Assembly (NCBI GenBank): GCA_015680905.1
Contig: CM027382.1
Coordinates: 26,261,501-26,325,500, forward strand
Direction: 5' to 3'
Length of the DNA: 64,000 nt
Source: Coptis chinensis
Lineage: Eukaryota; Streptophyta; Magnoliopsida; Ranunculales; Ranunculaceae
Shown in pieces: positions 11,271 through 22,794 of the stretch. The notes below the pieces were generated by a model. That model worked only from the letters and a program-made list of their open reading frames with translations. It had not been told where the DNA came from and did no database searches. A program made the translations under genes and the position numbers. Position 1 is the first letter of the stretch, and each line of letters starts with the position of its first letter.

Positions 11271-12421
11271 CTAGGCGTGTGAAGAAGATGGTCCCCGAGA
11301 TGGAGACGGTTACGTGGCGAAGAATGGCTTGAGCCATCCGGCTCAAGGCGATGATGACTCATGCCTCTCAGACTCAGCTGAGACAGACTCATCCACGAGT
11401 GGCATACGTCGTAGCATCTCTATCCTGAACAAGCGCTGTGCTTCCATCTCAGTCTTGAGTACTGCATACTGGGCTTGGTGATTCTGGTGGATAATCTCCA
11501 AGTTAGACAAGATATCTTCCTGACCCCTTTCGAGCATTTCAACTCTCGTCTGAAAGTTCGTTTGCTTATTTCGAATTACAATTTGTCTATGTCGGATATC
11601 TTCACAGATACGATAACTGCATCGCAACCCAGTTTGCAGCATTATCATTCGTTCTAAATTAGAAGTATGACTATCGAAATTATCCTCAACCAACCATGTC
11701 ATATCTTCGCCTTCATTATTCGACTCAACTGTATTCTCTGCAGACAACGGCCAAGTCTCTTGGATGCATTCCTTATAAATACTTGCATTAGAATGCAATT
11801 TGATCTTAATAGGAGCAGATTTAGCGACAGCTCTAAATGAGAGCATAATCTTAGTGATCAATACGGGAAGAGGCGCCAGGCTCTTTCCCACTCCTCTAAT
11901 CACATTCAAAATTAAATCAAGGATGCAGAAATTACACTCATTCGTTTGCAAAATCCAGAGAACGTGCAGACACTGAAGTCCGATGTCGCTGACTTTGTCT
12001 TTCCCGAGGACGTTCTTACCAATCCACTGAGCTACAGCCAGTTGATTGGTTCTCGTGGTCGTCTCCGCTTAACGCAATGAGATATCGTATTGTATTCACC
12101 CTCTATGACCGTTATCTTTCATCAAAACAGGAACTGCAGATATCTTGGGGTTCTGAATGGTCGATATCTAGGTTGGTTACAGGCGTGATTCCTAATAGCT
12201 CAGCCAACAACTGTCTCGTAACTTCCCTCCGCGTTCCTGCTATCCTAATGAAAACCCTATTTCCCTCCGATTCTCGTTTCTTATAAAACTGTTCTACCAA
12301 ATCATAGTGATAGAAATCCTCAGCCGAATACCACGATCCGTTCAATGTCTCTTAAACATCTGCGCGTCATAAAATGGGGCTAAACCCGAGAGCAAACGCG
12401 TTTTCCGGCAGAATTCTACGT
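11271..12421 (-). pseudogene. ORF A copy in E2, 5'-truncated, best-preserved C-terminal half
   Basis: Minus strand. The N-terminal piece (12345-12112) has FYHYDLVEQFYKKRE, FIRIAGTRREVTRQLLAELL and GITPVTNLD. After a frame break, a 202-codon stretch (11951-11343) reads CNFCILDLILNVIRG, then GKSLAPLPVLITKIM, an acidic section, and a long Gln/Glu-rich likely coiled coil ending EMEAQRLFRIEMLRRMP. The blocks LVEQFY / RREVTRQLLAELLGI / LILNVIRG / PVLITKIM match the layout of putative plant transposon protein domains (PF20167-like, by pattern only). The initiator ATG is lost at the 12421 junction. Overall length fits the ~387-codon E6 copy. Confidence 0.65.
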
Positions 12422-12437
12422 CGCCGCTGCCATCTTA
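12420..12437 (+). other. Primer-binding-site remnant of E3
   Basis: GTCGCCGCTGCCATCTTAG corresponds to the minus-strand site of E4 just inside its 5' LTR (49479 downward, TGCCGCTGCC) and to E5's TGGCGCCGCTGC. The latter differs by one base from the start of the complement of plant tRNA-Asp (TGGCGCCGTTGC), the primer usual for Athila elements. Here the first bases are changed by the junction with E2. Confidence 0.6.
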
Positions 12438-13011
12438 GTTACACTTTAGCATTGTTTTCATAGTAGAAGTAGTCATTTTAAGTCCCATTAAACCCACCCA
12501 CCCTTGTTTGTTTCATCTTTGGTTCCCCATTTCAAATTGACAAATTCGAAAAATACCGCGGCAGCGCCAGCATTCAAGGAGCGCGACCAGCTAAGTTCTT
12601 GGAATTTTGTTTACCCCCTGGCCCATACCATACAAAAGCGACCAGCTCAAACAACCAACATCGAACTCGACTTCCCACTTCGACTTCCCATTTGGAGCGA
12701 CCACCATAAAAACAACGTAAACTGAAAATTAATTACCGAAAGGCCAGCTTCTATGAAGCCTTGGCCTCCAGTTAAAATTTCCGGATTTCCATAGTTTTGA
12801 TTCAAACTTTGATCTTTCATATTTTTCAGTGTTCTAATCTCTTATATACACGAACACGCGTATACAAAGACGCTATTCATAAAAGCGAAGCAAGGACGCT
12901 TATCGGGTATTCCTTTCTTCCATACCTCGCATTTCCGTTAGAGGTTTTCTACTAGTACATCGAGAATTGTTTGGAGTGTTGCATGTTTAGTTAAGCTCAA
13001 CTTAGTCTTGC
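12438..13011 (+). other. Leader of E3 between primer site and gag
   Basis: No conserved ORF. It matches the inverted leader of E4 (48957-49478) in blocks, including the Pro-type CCCACCCACCCTTGTTTG word near 12493. GCGACCAGC words recur at about 12583 and 12640, similar to the GC-rich spacer before ORF B. Confidence 0.5.
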
Positions 13012-14550
13012 ATGAGATTAAGGTCCGGTCGAACAAAACAACAAACGTAATTACACGGCAACAAATAAGTCTATCTAGTACACCACCCACTTACACCTCT
13101 AACTACTATCACACACACCATACGACATAATGGGCTGAAGAAAGAGAGACTCCTCTCTCCGACTTTTACAAAGCCTTGAGCGATAGCCCTAAATCGTGCA
13201 TCGTTCTAGCGGACCCGATTGGGGGATTTTGAATCCCCAAACATATTTAATTTGTTACCCGTTTTCATGGGTTAGACCATGAAAAACCTTATCACATTAC
13301 ATCGTAGGATTGAACAAGTCCTTATTTACATTCCACCATCCTACGGTTGGTGCGAACAAATTAAACCGAGGGTATTCCCTTTCACCCTAGCCCGATAAGG
13401 CGGCGTCTTGGTTAATTGCCCAAAGCGCCTAATTACGTGGACTTCGTGGGCTAAACTTGTTCAAATTGTTTATGGAACATTTTTACCCACCCCTAAAGAC
13501 GGATGAGATGCTTTCAAAGATTCATTTTTCCGGCGTAATCCTCATGAATCATTTTTCGAGGCATGGAATCGTTTCACCGATCTCCTTATAGAGTGTCCAC
13601 ATCATAACTTAGCTAAAGACACGTTAGTTCGTTGCCTTTTTCAAAGGTCTTCTACACCACCATAAAGAAGTCCTTGACATAATGAATGGGGTAGTTTCCT
13701 AAGTAAAGGAGCCTCGGAGGCTTACAAATTTTTAGAAGACCAAACTAAACGGAATAATAATTGGGGGTAGTGATGATATCCCCGCTTCCATGGTTTCTTC
13801 TTCAACAAGAAAGGCCGCCCGGTATGTTTGAGAAGAAAACCGATCCGAACTTAAAAATCTAATCGAATCTCTAACTAAAAAGTAGAGGCTATTTCTCGCT
13901 CAACAAAAAAGCCTATCCCCGTCATGAATGTAAACTCCAACCCATGTAATTTCTGTTTGAGTCCAGAGCACCACGGCGATTATTGTCCTCTAGCTTATGA
14001 ACAACAACCACCGAACAAGATAATGTTTACTCTATTAATAACTATCCTATTCCTAACGCCCTTGAGACAACACCCAAACTTCAGTGGAGAAATAATCAAC
14101 AAGTAATACCTCCAGGGTACAATAATCAAAACGTTAGGCAAACAAACAATTTTAACCAAGCTCCACCTAGACAAGGACAAGGTCAAGGGAATTATAATAA
14201 TTATAACAACCAAGCGCAACCACGACAAGGTCAAGCACAAGGTCATAATAATTATAATAATTATAATACCAATAGAGGTATCGTTCGGTTAATAATAATA
14301 ACTATCACAACCCACCCATAAATAATCAACGAGATAGTTCCATCCACACCACCCGTGACTACTACACCTACACAACCGGATCGTATCGATGCCTTTATAC
14401 AAGTTACCCAACAACTTTTCCAGACAATGACTCAATCAAACCAACAGATTTTACAATCCATAAATCAGGGCATACAACAGTTAGCCCAAGCGAAAAAGCC
14501 CAACCAAAAGGCGTGTTTCGGGACAAGCAATACCAAACCCTAAAATAGCA
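13012..14550 (+). pseudogene. gag: gag of E3, frameshifted
   Basis: The start is the ATG of MRLRSGR, which also opens E4 (48956) and E5 (57392, MRLRSGK). Recognisable gag blocks are RRNPHESFFEAWNRFTDLLI and ECPHHNL at about 13530-13610. A nucleocapsid zinc knuckle CNFCLSPEHHGDYCPL follows at about 13940-13990, matching CX2CX4HX4C. An Asn/Tyr/Gln-rich low-complexity stretch lies at about 14110-14300, and a Gln-rich helix (QVTQQLFQTMTQSNQQILQ) at 14400-14460. Gag forms the particle core that packages element RNA. Several indels disrupt the frame, so the copy is not functional as read. Confidence 0.8.
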
Positions 14551-15069
14551 AACCACGACCTTTTGAGGTAAACGGGTAATTCTAGTACGGAAACTACAAT
14601 CGTAGGTGACCTAAATGCCATCACCACTCTCCGCTCTCGGAAGAGTGGTTGATAACAAAGTAACTATGCCTATAGTTACCCCATCGATACTCCTACACGG
14701 ATATCGAACTAGATACGAAATAGAAACCCGAAGAACCTACCACGTTGTAGGGTCCCAGCTTAAACCACAACCTAAGAAACGAAAGCCAAGGTTACACTTC
14801 AAGTCGAGCCATACACTAAATATAGAGCTTAAACCACCGTTCCCTCAAAAATTAGCCATGCTAACCGGGGATACAAACTTTGAGGAAATTAGGAACGTTT
14901 TCAAGAATCTAACGATAAACCTTCCTTTTTCTCAAAGCTATTAAAAAGCTACCTAACCACGCTAAGTTTCTTAAAGAGTTGTGCACTACTAGGCGTAAGA
15001 CCAATATACCTAAAGGCGCTTTTTAACCTGAGCAGTTCCCTTAACGTTATCCGAAAACAATGGAATTGT

Positions 15070-15478
15070 TAAGTACAAGGACCACGGTCGATCCCTCTTG
15101 TAAAATGCACCTTAGGAGATTCCCACACGACCGCCTTTTATTAGACCTTGGGGCGAGAAGTGTTAACTTACTCCCCGTGATTACTTGTATAAACAAATAG
15201 GTCTACAGGAAATGCAACCTACAAAAATAACGTTGCAATTAGTGGACATGTCAATTAAATATCCTAAAGGTGTAGTGGAAAACGTGCTTGTTAAGGTTCA
15301 GGATTTCTACTATCCTGCTAATTTTGTTATCCTCGATACAGAAGTCGCTAATGACTCTGTACCAATCATTTTAGGACGCCCCTTCTTGGCAACTGCCAAT
15401 GCGCTTATAAATTGTCGCGATGGAAAGATGTCCTTATCTTTTGGCCATCATGCAGCCGAGGTAAATGTTTTAAAATGA
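15070..15478 (+). pseudogene. Aspartic protease domain of E3 pol
   Basis: An LLDLGA...SVNLLP block near 15140-15180 is the catalytic D(L/T)GAS motif of a retropepsin, with an extra base after GA that shifts the frame. It continues open as YKQIGLQEMQPTKITLQL, then NDSVPIILGRPFLATANALI, which is the C-terminal ILGRPFL flap/hydrophobic motif. This domain would cut the Gag-Pol polyprotein. It lies upstream of RT as in all Ty3/Gypsy elements. Confidence 0.85.
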
Positions 15479-16921
15479 TGAAACAGTTACCATATTCGTC
15501 TGTAGATGGGGAGGTTAGCATGATCGAGAGTTTAGCTCAAGATTATTTTAACAACACGTTTCCTGAAAACAATATGTACAAATTCCTTTCTTTTGGACCT
15601 TCTGATTTTGTAAATGACTCCTACTTAGAGGAAGTCAACACCATCCTAGAGTCCACACCAATTGTAGACCCGTCGGTTGCTCCATACACTGATTATGAAG
15701 ACTTGCTACCTAAGCAAGTCTTCATTATGCAAGATAAGGACACTTATGAAACATCAATGGACATTCCGTCCGCACCAGTGCTTAAACCTCTTCCCCCGGA
15801 GTTAAAATATATTCAACTTGATCCGGATGGTAGTCACCCGATAATTATATCTTCTCTGTTAACTAAGGATGAAGAGACATGTTTAATAAGGGTGATTAGG
15901 GAACATCGGTCTGCGATTGGTTGGTCCCTAGCCGACATTAAGGGAATTAACCTAATGTTTGCACTCATCGTTATCCATTTGGAGGATAACGAAGACTTCT
16001 CGCGAACCTCGGTCGCTTGAACCCTGCCATGAAAGAGGTGGTTAGGGAAGAAGTCTTGCGATTACTCGATGCGGGTATTATATACCCAATCTCCGATAGT
16101 GAATGGGTAAGTCCCATTCATGTAGTTCCTAAGAAATCGGGAGTTACCATGGTGCGTAGCGGGAAGGGGTGACTATGTTGTCACTCAAGGTCCTATGAAA
16201 TGGAGAATCAGTATTGATTCTGAGGCGTTTAAATGCTATGACACGAAAAGGATCACTTTCCCTTACCATTTATAGATCGGATGCTAGAACGTCTAGCTGG
16301 TCATGCTTTTATTGTTTTACGGATGGCTACTCGGCTATTTTCAGATTATTATTGATATTGATGACCAAGAAAAGACAACCTTCACATGTCCCTTCTAACA
16401 TATGCCTATAAACGAATGCCTTTTGGCCTTTGTAATGCCCCGTACCTTCCAAATGATGTATACTTCATATATTTAGTGACATGGTAGAGCTTTATGGAAG
16501 TGTTCATGGATGATTTTTCTATCTATGGAGACTCCTTTACGAGAATGTTTGTCTAACTTTGTCTAAGGTCTTGACACGGTGTGAAGAAAAGAGCCTCGTT
16601 TTAAATTGGGAAAAGTGTCATTTCATTGTCAAAAAGGGCATAGTGCTAGGTCATATTGTATCTAGTGATGGCATCGAAGTAGATAAAGCCAAACTAGATA
16701 AGATAGCGACCCTACCTAAACCACGGACTGTCCGTGAGATTAGAGCCTTTCTAGGCCATGCAGGGTTTTATAGGCGTTTCATTAAAGATTTTTCGAAAAT
16801 AGCTAGGCCTTTAACTAACCTGCTTTTGAAGGATGAAATCTTTGATTTTAATTTTAACTGTAAACAGGCTTTTGAAACCTTAAAAGCCGCCCTAACCACT
16901 GCACCTATTATACAGCCTCCT
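15479..16921 (+). pseudogene. Reverse transcriptase of E3 pol, truncated
   Basis: A 202-codon linker/N-terminal stretch leads into LTKDEETCLIRVIREHRSAI, then GWSLADIKGI, typical of Athila RT. Frameshifted blocks follow: MKEVVREEVLRLLDAGIIYP, SEWVSPIHVVPKKSG and FPLPFIDRMLERLAGHAF. The catalytic VFMDDFSIYGDSF (YxDD-type site, here FMDD) is at about 16503-16540. The connection block FLGHAGFYRRFIKDFSKIAR is intact at 16745-16803. The sequence stops at APIIQPP, where E4 continues into RNase H (MCDASDYAVGA); here it jumps into the ORF A leader. Confidence 0.9.
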
Positions 16922-17085
16922 TAAAACCAAACCACCTCCACCAATTTAACCCAACAAAAACCACCAAAAATTCAAAATTTGGTCTTTGCCACCACACACG
17001 CCACCACCACTGTTCTTTCAGTCGGTCAAGTTAAACCACCACTACCACACCCTCTACAAACCCCAAACCGGTATTCAAACTTCAA

Positions 17086-18255
17086 ATGGCTCAACAACGC
17101 CAATCATACCGGAGCAAGTTTTCACTGCCGACCATTTCGCTCCGTTTTACGGTGACGAAATGGCTAGTAGAGACTGGAATAGTCTCTGGTACACGACCGA
17201 AGCCTTCTACCATGAAGACTTGGTCCGACGGTTCTACAACACCAGGGAGTTGGAGGGGAGTAGGATTTTTGTGATGGTAAGGAAGAAGAGAAGGGAGTTG
17301 ACTACTGGGCTGTTGGCTGAGATTCTAGGCATTCCGCCTAGAATCCATCTGGAGGCCACCTTACAGGAGCCCCAGTTTGACGGGGTAGAGCCTCTGATGG
17401 GCGTGACTGTCATCAATGGGAGCTACAATACAAACTCCCATTGTGGTACGCCCGGGCATCCCTCGGGACCAACCAGTAGGCTAACCCGGTGGATTGGTCG
17501 AATGTCCTAGGGAAGGACAAGGTCACGACATCGGTCCGACCTGCCTCCATCGTCCTATGGATACTCCAGGGAGCGTAATGCGATTTCGTGTATCCCGAGT
17601 TTTTGAAAGCATGATTAGGGGGGTCGGAAGGTCTTTGGCACCTCTTCCTGTGTTAATCACCAAGATCATGCTGAAGATGAAAGCAGCTCCAGCGTCTGAG
17701 AGGATTTACATTACCCTGCACCGGAACACGCGTATCTATAGGGAGTGTGTCCAACAAGTTTGGAGGAGGGCGGAGGATAGAGAGGAAGAAGAAGAGGATG
17801 GTGGGGCTGGGAATGAAGAGGAGGAGGATGAGGATGCCTCCGAGGATGAGGAGGACGTGACCTGCTTTGATGCAGATGCCTTCCAGAGGTGTTGATGCAG
17901 ATGCTGACGCATGGCTATGCTTCATAGGGGCATGTGTTCACTAAACACTATCTGCACAGACCTCCGGACTCGACAGGCGACTATTCATCACAACTTCGAG
18001 ATCCGCACCCAGAGAGAGGATGAGAGATGGGAGCAGGCGAGGGCTGAGATGGAAGCCCAGCGCCAGGATAGTTTAGAGTGGATATGCTTGCACGCTTCCC
18101 ACCTCATCTGAGACTCGCCTCGGGACACACTACGAGGCATGAGCGTCGTCGGCGAAGACGACGGCTAACTTGGACCTTCTGGAGCCCAGGAGCCACCACT
18201 AGAGAGTGTGCCCTCCGCCACCAGTGGCGAGCTGTTTAGAGAGTCTGAGGATTGA
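17086..18255 (+). pseudogene. ORF A copy in E3
   Basis: The start is the MAQQR ATG, one to two indels off the long readable frame. A 174-codon frame open from 16986 reads FAPFYGDEMASRDWNSLWYT, YHEDLVRRFYNTRELEGSR and TTGLLAEILGIPPRIHLEAT. A second long frame (17494-17895) has FESMIRGVGRSLAPLPVLIT, KIMLKMKAAPASERIYI, YRECVQQVWRR and an acidic run of about 40 residues, and the last part ends in an ARAEMEAQRQDSLEW coiled-coil-like segment. This is the clearest copy of the E1/E3 version. It resembles PF20167-like plant transposon proteins by pattern. No catalytic motif was seen. Confidence 0.65.
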
Positions 18256-18999
18256 TAGTGGTTGTTGTTTTATTTACTTTTGTTGTCTTATTTACTTTTG
18301 TTGTTTTATTTACTTTTGTTGTTTTTATTGTAATGTAATTTTTATTTCCGTACTTTGAATATTGTAGTGGTACTCCAAATGAAATTTTAATATAAGGGTT
18401 TATTTTCATTATGCATGGTTGTTTCATATTGACCCCACCTTCCCAACTTGTTTGGGGGTGGTTTTATCAATTCAAGCATTATTTTTGTATAACCCTAAAA
18501 GTATTAGAATTAATTCGCGAGTCAAGGTGAAAATATGGTTGTTTAGGATATGAGTTGTTTCCGAAATATGATTAAGTCCTTTTCAGCAAACCTATATAAA
18601 CTTGATTATCCTCACAACTCACACTACACCTAAACTCCATCACTCAGGATGAAATCTAGATTAAATAGGTACATTCTATCATAAAATCAACCTAAAAGAT
18701 TTTCTTTTTTCGGGTTTGAATTATCCCAATCCGAGGATAACATGAGTTGTTTGTTCCAAAGCACTACTTACGTGCTTTCATGAGGTGATCACATATGTTT
18801 GGAAATTTTGGTAGGATATCCGGCATCTTATTTTTATAATAACTGCATTTTCTTTGAGAGACCGGATGGAGAACAAGTGTTCTCCATTATTGACGTTTTG
18901 GAAATTACTTTCTTGATCCTTTTCTTGGACTTGCTATGCCCACTTTAAACCTATATAAATATGCATGTCTACACAAACTATCCTCACATGAACATCATG
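18256..18999 (+). other. Shuffled spacer between ORF A and ORF B of E3
   Basis: 18256-18535 is colinear with E1, including TTGTTTTATTTACTT repeats and the PPT-like CTTGTTTGGGGGTGG at about 18447-18461. From about 18536 the sequence alternates short blocks that in E1 lie up to about 1 kb apart and in a different order. The GC-rich part and the ORF B start are lost. See the separate finding. Confidence 0.7.
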
Positions 19000-19418
19000 T
19001 TTTGGATTATGCTAAACATTTTTACAATGGCGCCTTGCAGCGCTTTTCCTTGCTTTAGCCAATAGACGCCCGGTTCTATGATCTTCCCGAACTTTGAAAC
19101 CATGAGGCATAAGTACCTTCTTATGCCTGTTCTAATTTCAATGTCCATGCTATGTTTCTTTCCTTTTTTGTACACGCGTTTCACGGATTGGATTACGGTA
19201 GACACGGTGCGACCCACCAATAGTATTATTCGATCTTTCCGTGCAATGACTCAAGGGTGGCGTTATTTCACTTTGCATTTTAGACCAAGTGGCACTTAAT
19301 AGGTTAGCAACCATAGATGATAAATGGCGTGAAGCCCGGCAAATTATCATAGCATGGCAGGACGCTGAAGGAACTTCACTTCTTTATAGAAGTGGAGGAT
19401 GATGAAGATGACGAATAA
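19000..19418 (+). pseudogene. ORF B remnant in E3 (C-terminal half)
   Basis: Only the second half is colinear: MTRHKYLLMPVLISMSML-like text, FTDWITVDTVRPTN, DDKWREARQIIIAWQDAE and an acidic end EVEDDEDDE. The first half is replaced by the shuffled stretch. It matches E1 closely. Confidence 0.6.
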
Positions 19419-21090
19419 CAAATGGAGTGGAGGTAAGTTTTAGTTTCTGTTAGTGTCGGCTTATGTCCCAAGCAATTTCATTCTTTTAACCCCATAATGG
19501 GTAGAACTTCATATAGAGTTGAGTCAGCCATTTCCTATATTAGTACGTTCTAACCTTCTTTTGCGCCTATGGTATTTTTACTACCCTCTTTATTTAAATG
19601 CTTTGAGGAAAAGCATGCTTTTGTTTTCATTAAATCTGCTAAATATAAATATGTATAATATGCATTTGTTTTCTAGTAAAAATTTCAAAAATTTATAAAT
19701 ATAAATAAATAAGTTATGCTATACACTTAGGAATATTGGTATTGTTTCTTTCTCTATGCTCTTAACAATCTAGAAGTCTCACATAGCTTTTGCATCGAAT
19801 AATTGTTAGAAACTTAGGTTAATATGTAGGTAATAATCTTTGCATCAATCTATAAATATATTACATGAGTATCTATGATTGTTTGGCAATAAGTTTAAAA
19901 TCTAGGCTATAGTATAGCCTAAAGCCTTAATATGATGTTTGAGAAATGACACAAGGGAGAAGTAAAATCCGATAGAGAAATCACATGTCCACTTGCTTGA
20001 TCACTAAACCATATCCTGCATTTAGGCCCTTTTGGATCGATATAGCCAGAAATTCAAACCTATGAATTATTTTTTCGCTAGTCGCCTCTCTGAGCCTTTC
20101 ATTAGCCCTTCCATAAACCACAATTCCTTTAGTATATATATATATATATATATAATAAATCAACCTACCCAATGAAGATAAGTCCGAGAATAGAATGAGT
20201 GAAGAAAGAAGAAGAGAAAAACCCGTGTAAACAAAAATTAGTTAGTTGCTTTAGAAAAGGAAAAGAAGTTTCCATCCAAGGAAAAAAAAAATATATATAT
20301 ATATAAATAAATAAAACTCCAAAAATAGAATAAAAGGGAGTCAAAAGCCAAAGAAAAAAAAAAAGAAAAAATATGGCTAAGGATGGAAACAAAGTGTAGA
20401 AGCAAAAGTAAATAACAAGGTTTTCTCTAGTTACATAATATGAAGTGTTGTCCTTTAGAATATCCGCTCCTTCCTTCTTAAACCATCTCCTAATCCCGTA
20501 ACACCTAATAAAGACCTCTAGCTCAAAGGAATAGGTTAGTGTGATAGTAAGTGGCACGACTTATCATTGAGATTGTAAGGTAAAGTGTGCCCACTGTACA
20601 CTGGAGTAGCGAAACTTGAGTGGAAAAATCAGAGTGTTGTTTCTTGACTATTATTGTGAGAACCTACTTAAGGACGCTATTCCGAGTTCTCAGAAACAAA
20701 CCTGCTAAACATTTTATAGTACTACTCATGGTGTATATGTTTATTGTAGATGATAGATTATTATGCATATATTAACTTAGGTTTTTGACTTGGTTATTCT
20801 TGTTCATAGCTAGTGAGATGTATAGATAATTTGGAGCATGAATAAGGAACAATAGTTTTATTTTCTTAGTCGTTGTAGTATAGATGAAGTTTGTGAGTAC
20901 CTTCACTGGAAAACTCTCACGAGACTATAACTCGTCGACTAGGGAATTCCTAGTGGTTTAAGGCCTTGTTGCATATGGTCAATGCAATCGCACTCAGTGA
21001 AACGAGAGTAGTTAGAACTCCATTTTTGGTCACTTATTCTAATTTCTCATCTTTGCTTGAGGACAAGCAAAATGCTGTTTGGGGGTGGTT
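19419..21090 (+). other. Non-coding 3' tail of E3
   Basis: Colinear with E1 3250-5156. The middle PPT-like motif is damaged: AAGCATGCTTTTGTTTTC has lost its G-run near 19616-19630. A (TA)n lies at 20132-20154 and an AT repeat near 20291-20306. The true polypurine tract TTTGGGGGTGGTT is at 21078-21090. Confidence 0.7.
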
Positions 21091-22466
21091 TGATAAGAGC
21101 CCAAAACTGTAGTTTTAACCCCTTAATAATCATACTGTTAGACCAATTATGTGAATAATAAGTAAGAGTTAATACTGATTACGTGTTTTTATGCATTTCA
21201 GGCTTCAAGGTCCATTATGTGCAGAAATGTGCCACTTTAGCGAGATAAAGGAGCAAAAGTCAGCAGAACTTCCGAATGCCATATCTTTGGACTCAGACCT
21301 CGGAATGAGGCCTACCTTATGTCAAAACGACCGGCTCGGAAAGAGCTTTGCAATGGTCCAAGCCTTGACCCAATCAGAGGAGCAGAAGTGGACGAAAAGT
21401 CTGTGGAAGCCAACTGCAGCTGAAGAGGCCTTTTGAGTCTGAAAGAATTGGGTTTTGGGCCTGATTCTCTGGCCCAAAACATGGCTCCAAGCCCATGCAC
21501 GATTTTTGGATCTGAATGTATAAGAACAAAAGCTTAACTCAGTGTTAATGGCAGTTAGGTTAGGTAGATAGCTTAGAATAGAAAGTAGCCATTAGAATAG
21601 CTTCTAGATCTAGATTTAATTGTTTTATTTAATTAGTTTCAAATCCTTGTTTAGATAAAACCTTTGAATCTTTGTTCTTCATTTCATTAGACAAATAAAT
21701 AGTTATTATTATTCAATTTCGTTTTTGTCATTTACAATTTATTAGATCTAATTTCAATTCTTGTTATCATTCAATTCTTAGTTATTAATTAGATTCCATT
21801 ATTGTTTCATTAAGTAAATTTCAATGCTTTATATTATGTTTAGTTTAAATTTAAATGGAAATGATTGCGGAATGATTCAAGGCTAAACCTCCATTAGAGG
21901 GGGTTGAGAAACCTTGATGAAAGCTTGATTCCAATTATCGGAGATTGTCGTAGTTTCCTTTCCACTCTAGAACGTTTAGTTCACCATGAGAATGGGTTTA
22001 ATCGTTCACATGCTAATTATTAATTGGTAGAAATGCCATGTGTAGTTAGGGATTAGGAAGAACCGATTGTTCTGCTTAGCAGTTCAATTCGGATTACGAC
22101 GACTCGTCGCTAGTGGATTAAGTTGAGTTCAGGTGGAATCAATCCCCCTCTAACTCCTTAACATCGAATCAACGTAGCATTCCCTTAGTATTCTGATAAC
22201 CGACTAGTGCATTTCGTGGGTAGTTGCATCGTAGTCTAGTCCCCTTTTCGTAAAGCTCTCATTGACTTTAAGTAGAGTATTGAGACTAGAAAACAAGCAT
22301 ACGGAAGGACTAAGAGTGGAACGAATCACTCTACTCCACTATATCTCATAGGATTGAGAGTAGAAAATATCTTTGATAAATAAGCAACAAAAAATAGTTG
22401 TTAGTTTACTTACGTTGTGAATTCATCACTCATTTCGTAGGTAGACTAATCATTTTTACATTATCA
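21091..22466 (+). repeat. 3' LTR of E3, complete
   Basis: 1376 bp, from TGATAAGAGCCC after the polypurine tract to TTATCA, the imperfect inverted ends expected of this family. TATA-like TATAAGAA is at 21519-21526. There is no ~130-bp insertion. The end at 22466 is set by the last TTATCA before unrelated DNA. No second LTR or target duplication is visible because the 5' end is lost. Confidence 0.85.
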
Positions 22467-22794
22467 GCACTCCAAAATTGATCTTGACAACAGAAGTTGA
22501 ACCCATTGTATCTCCACCATCGAAAACTTTTTCAATCTACATTACCAAAAGAACCATTAAACAATCAATAACTAATATTATTCTAAATCACAAAAACAAG
22601 ATCAACATTAACATCAAGTCCAGATATACTGTTAGTCATCGCTTCCCCACCGATATCATCATCATCATCAATATCATGCACATCAGTAGTTTTTTGTGCC
22701 GGAAGACAAAAAACTTATCATAATTAAATATCATTCCAAAACATATTATAGGTATTACATATATGATATTTTAAAAGAAATATTATATACATAC
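22467..22794 (-). other. Possible 3' exons/flank of the 22795-23802 gene
   Basis: A/T-rich DNA. On the minus strand, a splice donor GTATGTAT follows the exon end at about 22795, and downstream text includes an acidic stretch (DVHDIDDDDDIGGEAM at about 22630-22690) that may be a further exon. The evidence is too weak to place exon ends. Confidence 0.3.

Larger units (their letters stand above)
6471..12421 (-). mobile_element. E2: inverted 3' part of an Athila-like element
   Basis: The order on the minus strand is ORF A, ORF B, non-coding tail, polypurine tract, LTR. It mirrors E1, making a large imperfect palindrome centred near 6470. The E2 LTR differs from the E1 LTR by substitutions as well as indels, so this is not a fresh inverted copy of E1. 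Its ORF A resembles those of E4 and E6 more than E1. At 12421/12422 it joins the plus-strand E3 just after the point where its ORF A start codon should be. Confidence 0.85.
12422..22466 (+). mobile_element. E3: internally deleted Athila-like element (no 5' LTR, no RNase H/integrase)
   Basis: Order: primer-site remnant, leader, gag, protease, RT, abrupt junction at 16921/16922, ORF A, shuffled spacer, ORF B, tail, polypurine tract, LTR ending TTATCA at 22466. Compared with E4 it lacks RNase H and integrase (about 2.6 kb). The 5' LTR is absent, the element beginning at its primer site against E2. The 3' half from 16922 is nearly identical to E1. Confidence 0.85.
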
